DNA of 46,770 nt, taken from the NCBI GenBank assembly GCA_024641945.1, contig JAHECD010000023.1, positions 1-46,770 on the forward strand, read 5' to 3'. Below, in pieces: positions 46,737-46,770 of the stretch (position 1 is the first letter of the stretch; the number at the start of each line of letters is the position of its first letter). Source of the DNA: Rubrivivax sp. (lineage in GTDB: Bacteria > Pseudomonadota > Gammaproteobacteria > Burkholderiales > Burkholderiaceae_C). The translations under genes were made by a program, and so were the position numbers. Below the pieces are notes generated by a model, which saw nothing but the letters and a program-made list of their open reading frames with translations, had not been told where the DNA came from and did no database searches.

Positions 46737-46762
46737 CAAGAGAGCGCCCCGGCACCCTGATC
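46659..46762. repeat. Second, nested inverted repeat with 24-base arms
   Basis: Arms 46659-46682 (GATCAGGGTGGCGGGG onward) and 46739-46762 are inverted copies with 22 of 24 positions identical, flanking the right arm of the larger inverted repeat. The two palindromes interleave, so a folded strand could adopt only one of them at a time. It ends eight bases from the window edge and may continue. Confidence 0.7.
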
Positions 46763-46770
46763 CCGCACAA

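Noticed and set aside
46351..46770. Several short open frames in both directions within the right-edge repeats.
   Set aside because: They are built from the inverted repeats, contain Arg/Pro/Ser-rich low-complexity sequence and have no start context.

Overview
The window is about 46.8 kb of high-GC, densely coding bacterial chromosome. Gene content and order point to a beta-proteobacterium of the order Burkholderiales (Comamonadaceae/Rubrivivax-like). The supporting blocks are prfA-prmC-grxD-ubiX, rplU-rpmA-obgE-proB next to rppH and proS, ispB followed by a proline tRNA, and pilBCD-coaE-zapD-yacG. The genus is an inference. I see no integrase, transposase, phage gene, rRNA or CRISPR array, so most of the window is core chromosome.

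Layout. 1-3.1 kb (+): 3' part of prfA, prmC, a small exported barrel-like protein, grxD, ubiX. 3.1-5.5 kb (-): proS with a coupled lytic transglycosylase. 5.6-6.2 kb (+): rppH. 6.2-9.1 kb (-): rplU, rpmA, obgE, proB. 9.3-10.4 kb (+): ispB and tRNA-Pro(CGG). 10.5-16.1 kb (+): type IV pilus genes pilB, pilC, pilD, then coaE, zapD, yacG. 16.2-18.5 kb (+): groESL behind a sigma-70-type promoter overlapped by a CIRCE operator, closed by a strong terminator. 18.5-22.6 kb (+): a DUF1631 protein and a PlpD-type patatin/POTRA/beta-barrel protein. 22.7-25.9 kb: engB (-), a dihaem cytochrome c4 and the msrPQ methionine sulfoxide reductase system (+).

25.9-28.7 kb (-): a complete DctPQM TRAP transporter. 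29.0-29.5 kb (+): an unrecognised helical protein. 29.6-35.3 kb (-): a 1911-residue protein made of two complete UvrA units in one chain. 35.6-36.7 kb (+): an orphan branched-chain-amino-acid-type solute-binding protein. 36.9-41.0 kb (-): an alpha/beta hydrolase, a membrane histidine kinase, a FixJ-type response regulator, an exported GlcG/HbpS-like protein and an exported ankyrin protein. 41.1-41.7 kb (+): an OmpA-like protein. 41.8-46.4 kb (+): malonyl-CoA decarboxylase, an atypical crotonase, malonyl-CoA synthetase (MatB), a cysteine-rich CWC protein and a CHRD-domain PEP-CTERM protein, the last four linked by start/stop overlaps. The final 350 bases are non-coding and hold nested palindromic repeats.

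The points most worth a second look are: (a) the nested palindromes at the right edge, whose two main arms each contain a small hairpin kept intact by paired base changes; (b) the tandem UvrA, in which only the second half keeps a recognisable UvrB-binding-type module; (c) the exported HbpS-like protein beside a two-component system, which resembles the Streptomyces HbpS-SenS-SenR arrangement; (d) a crotonase in the malonate cluster that lacks one of the two catalytic glutamates. I found no clear-cut new defence or mobile system. Gene boundaries are read from start codons, ribosome-binding sites and overlaps; no database search was possible.
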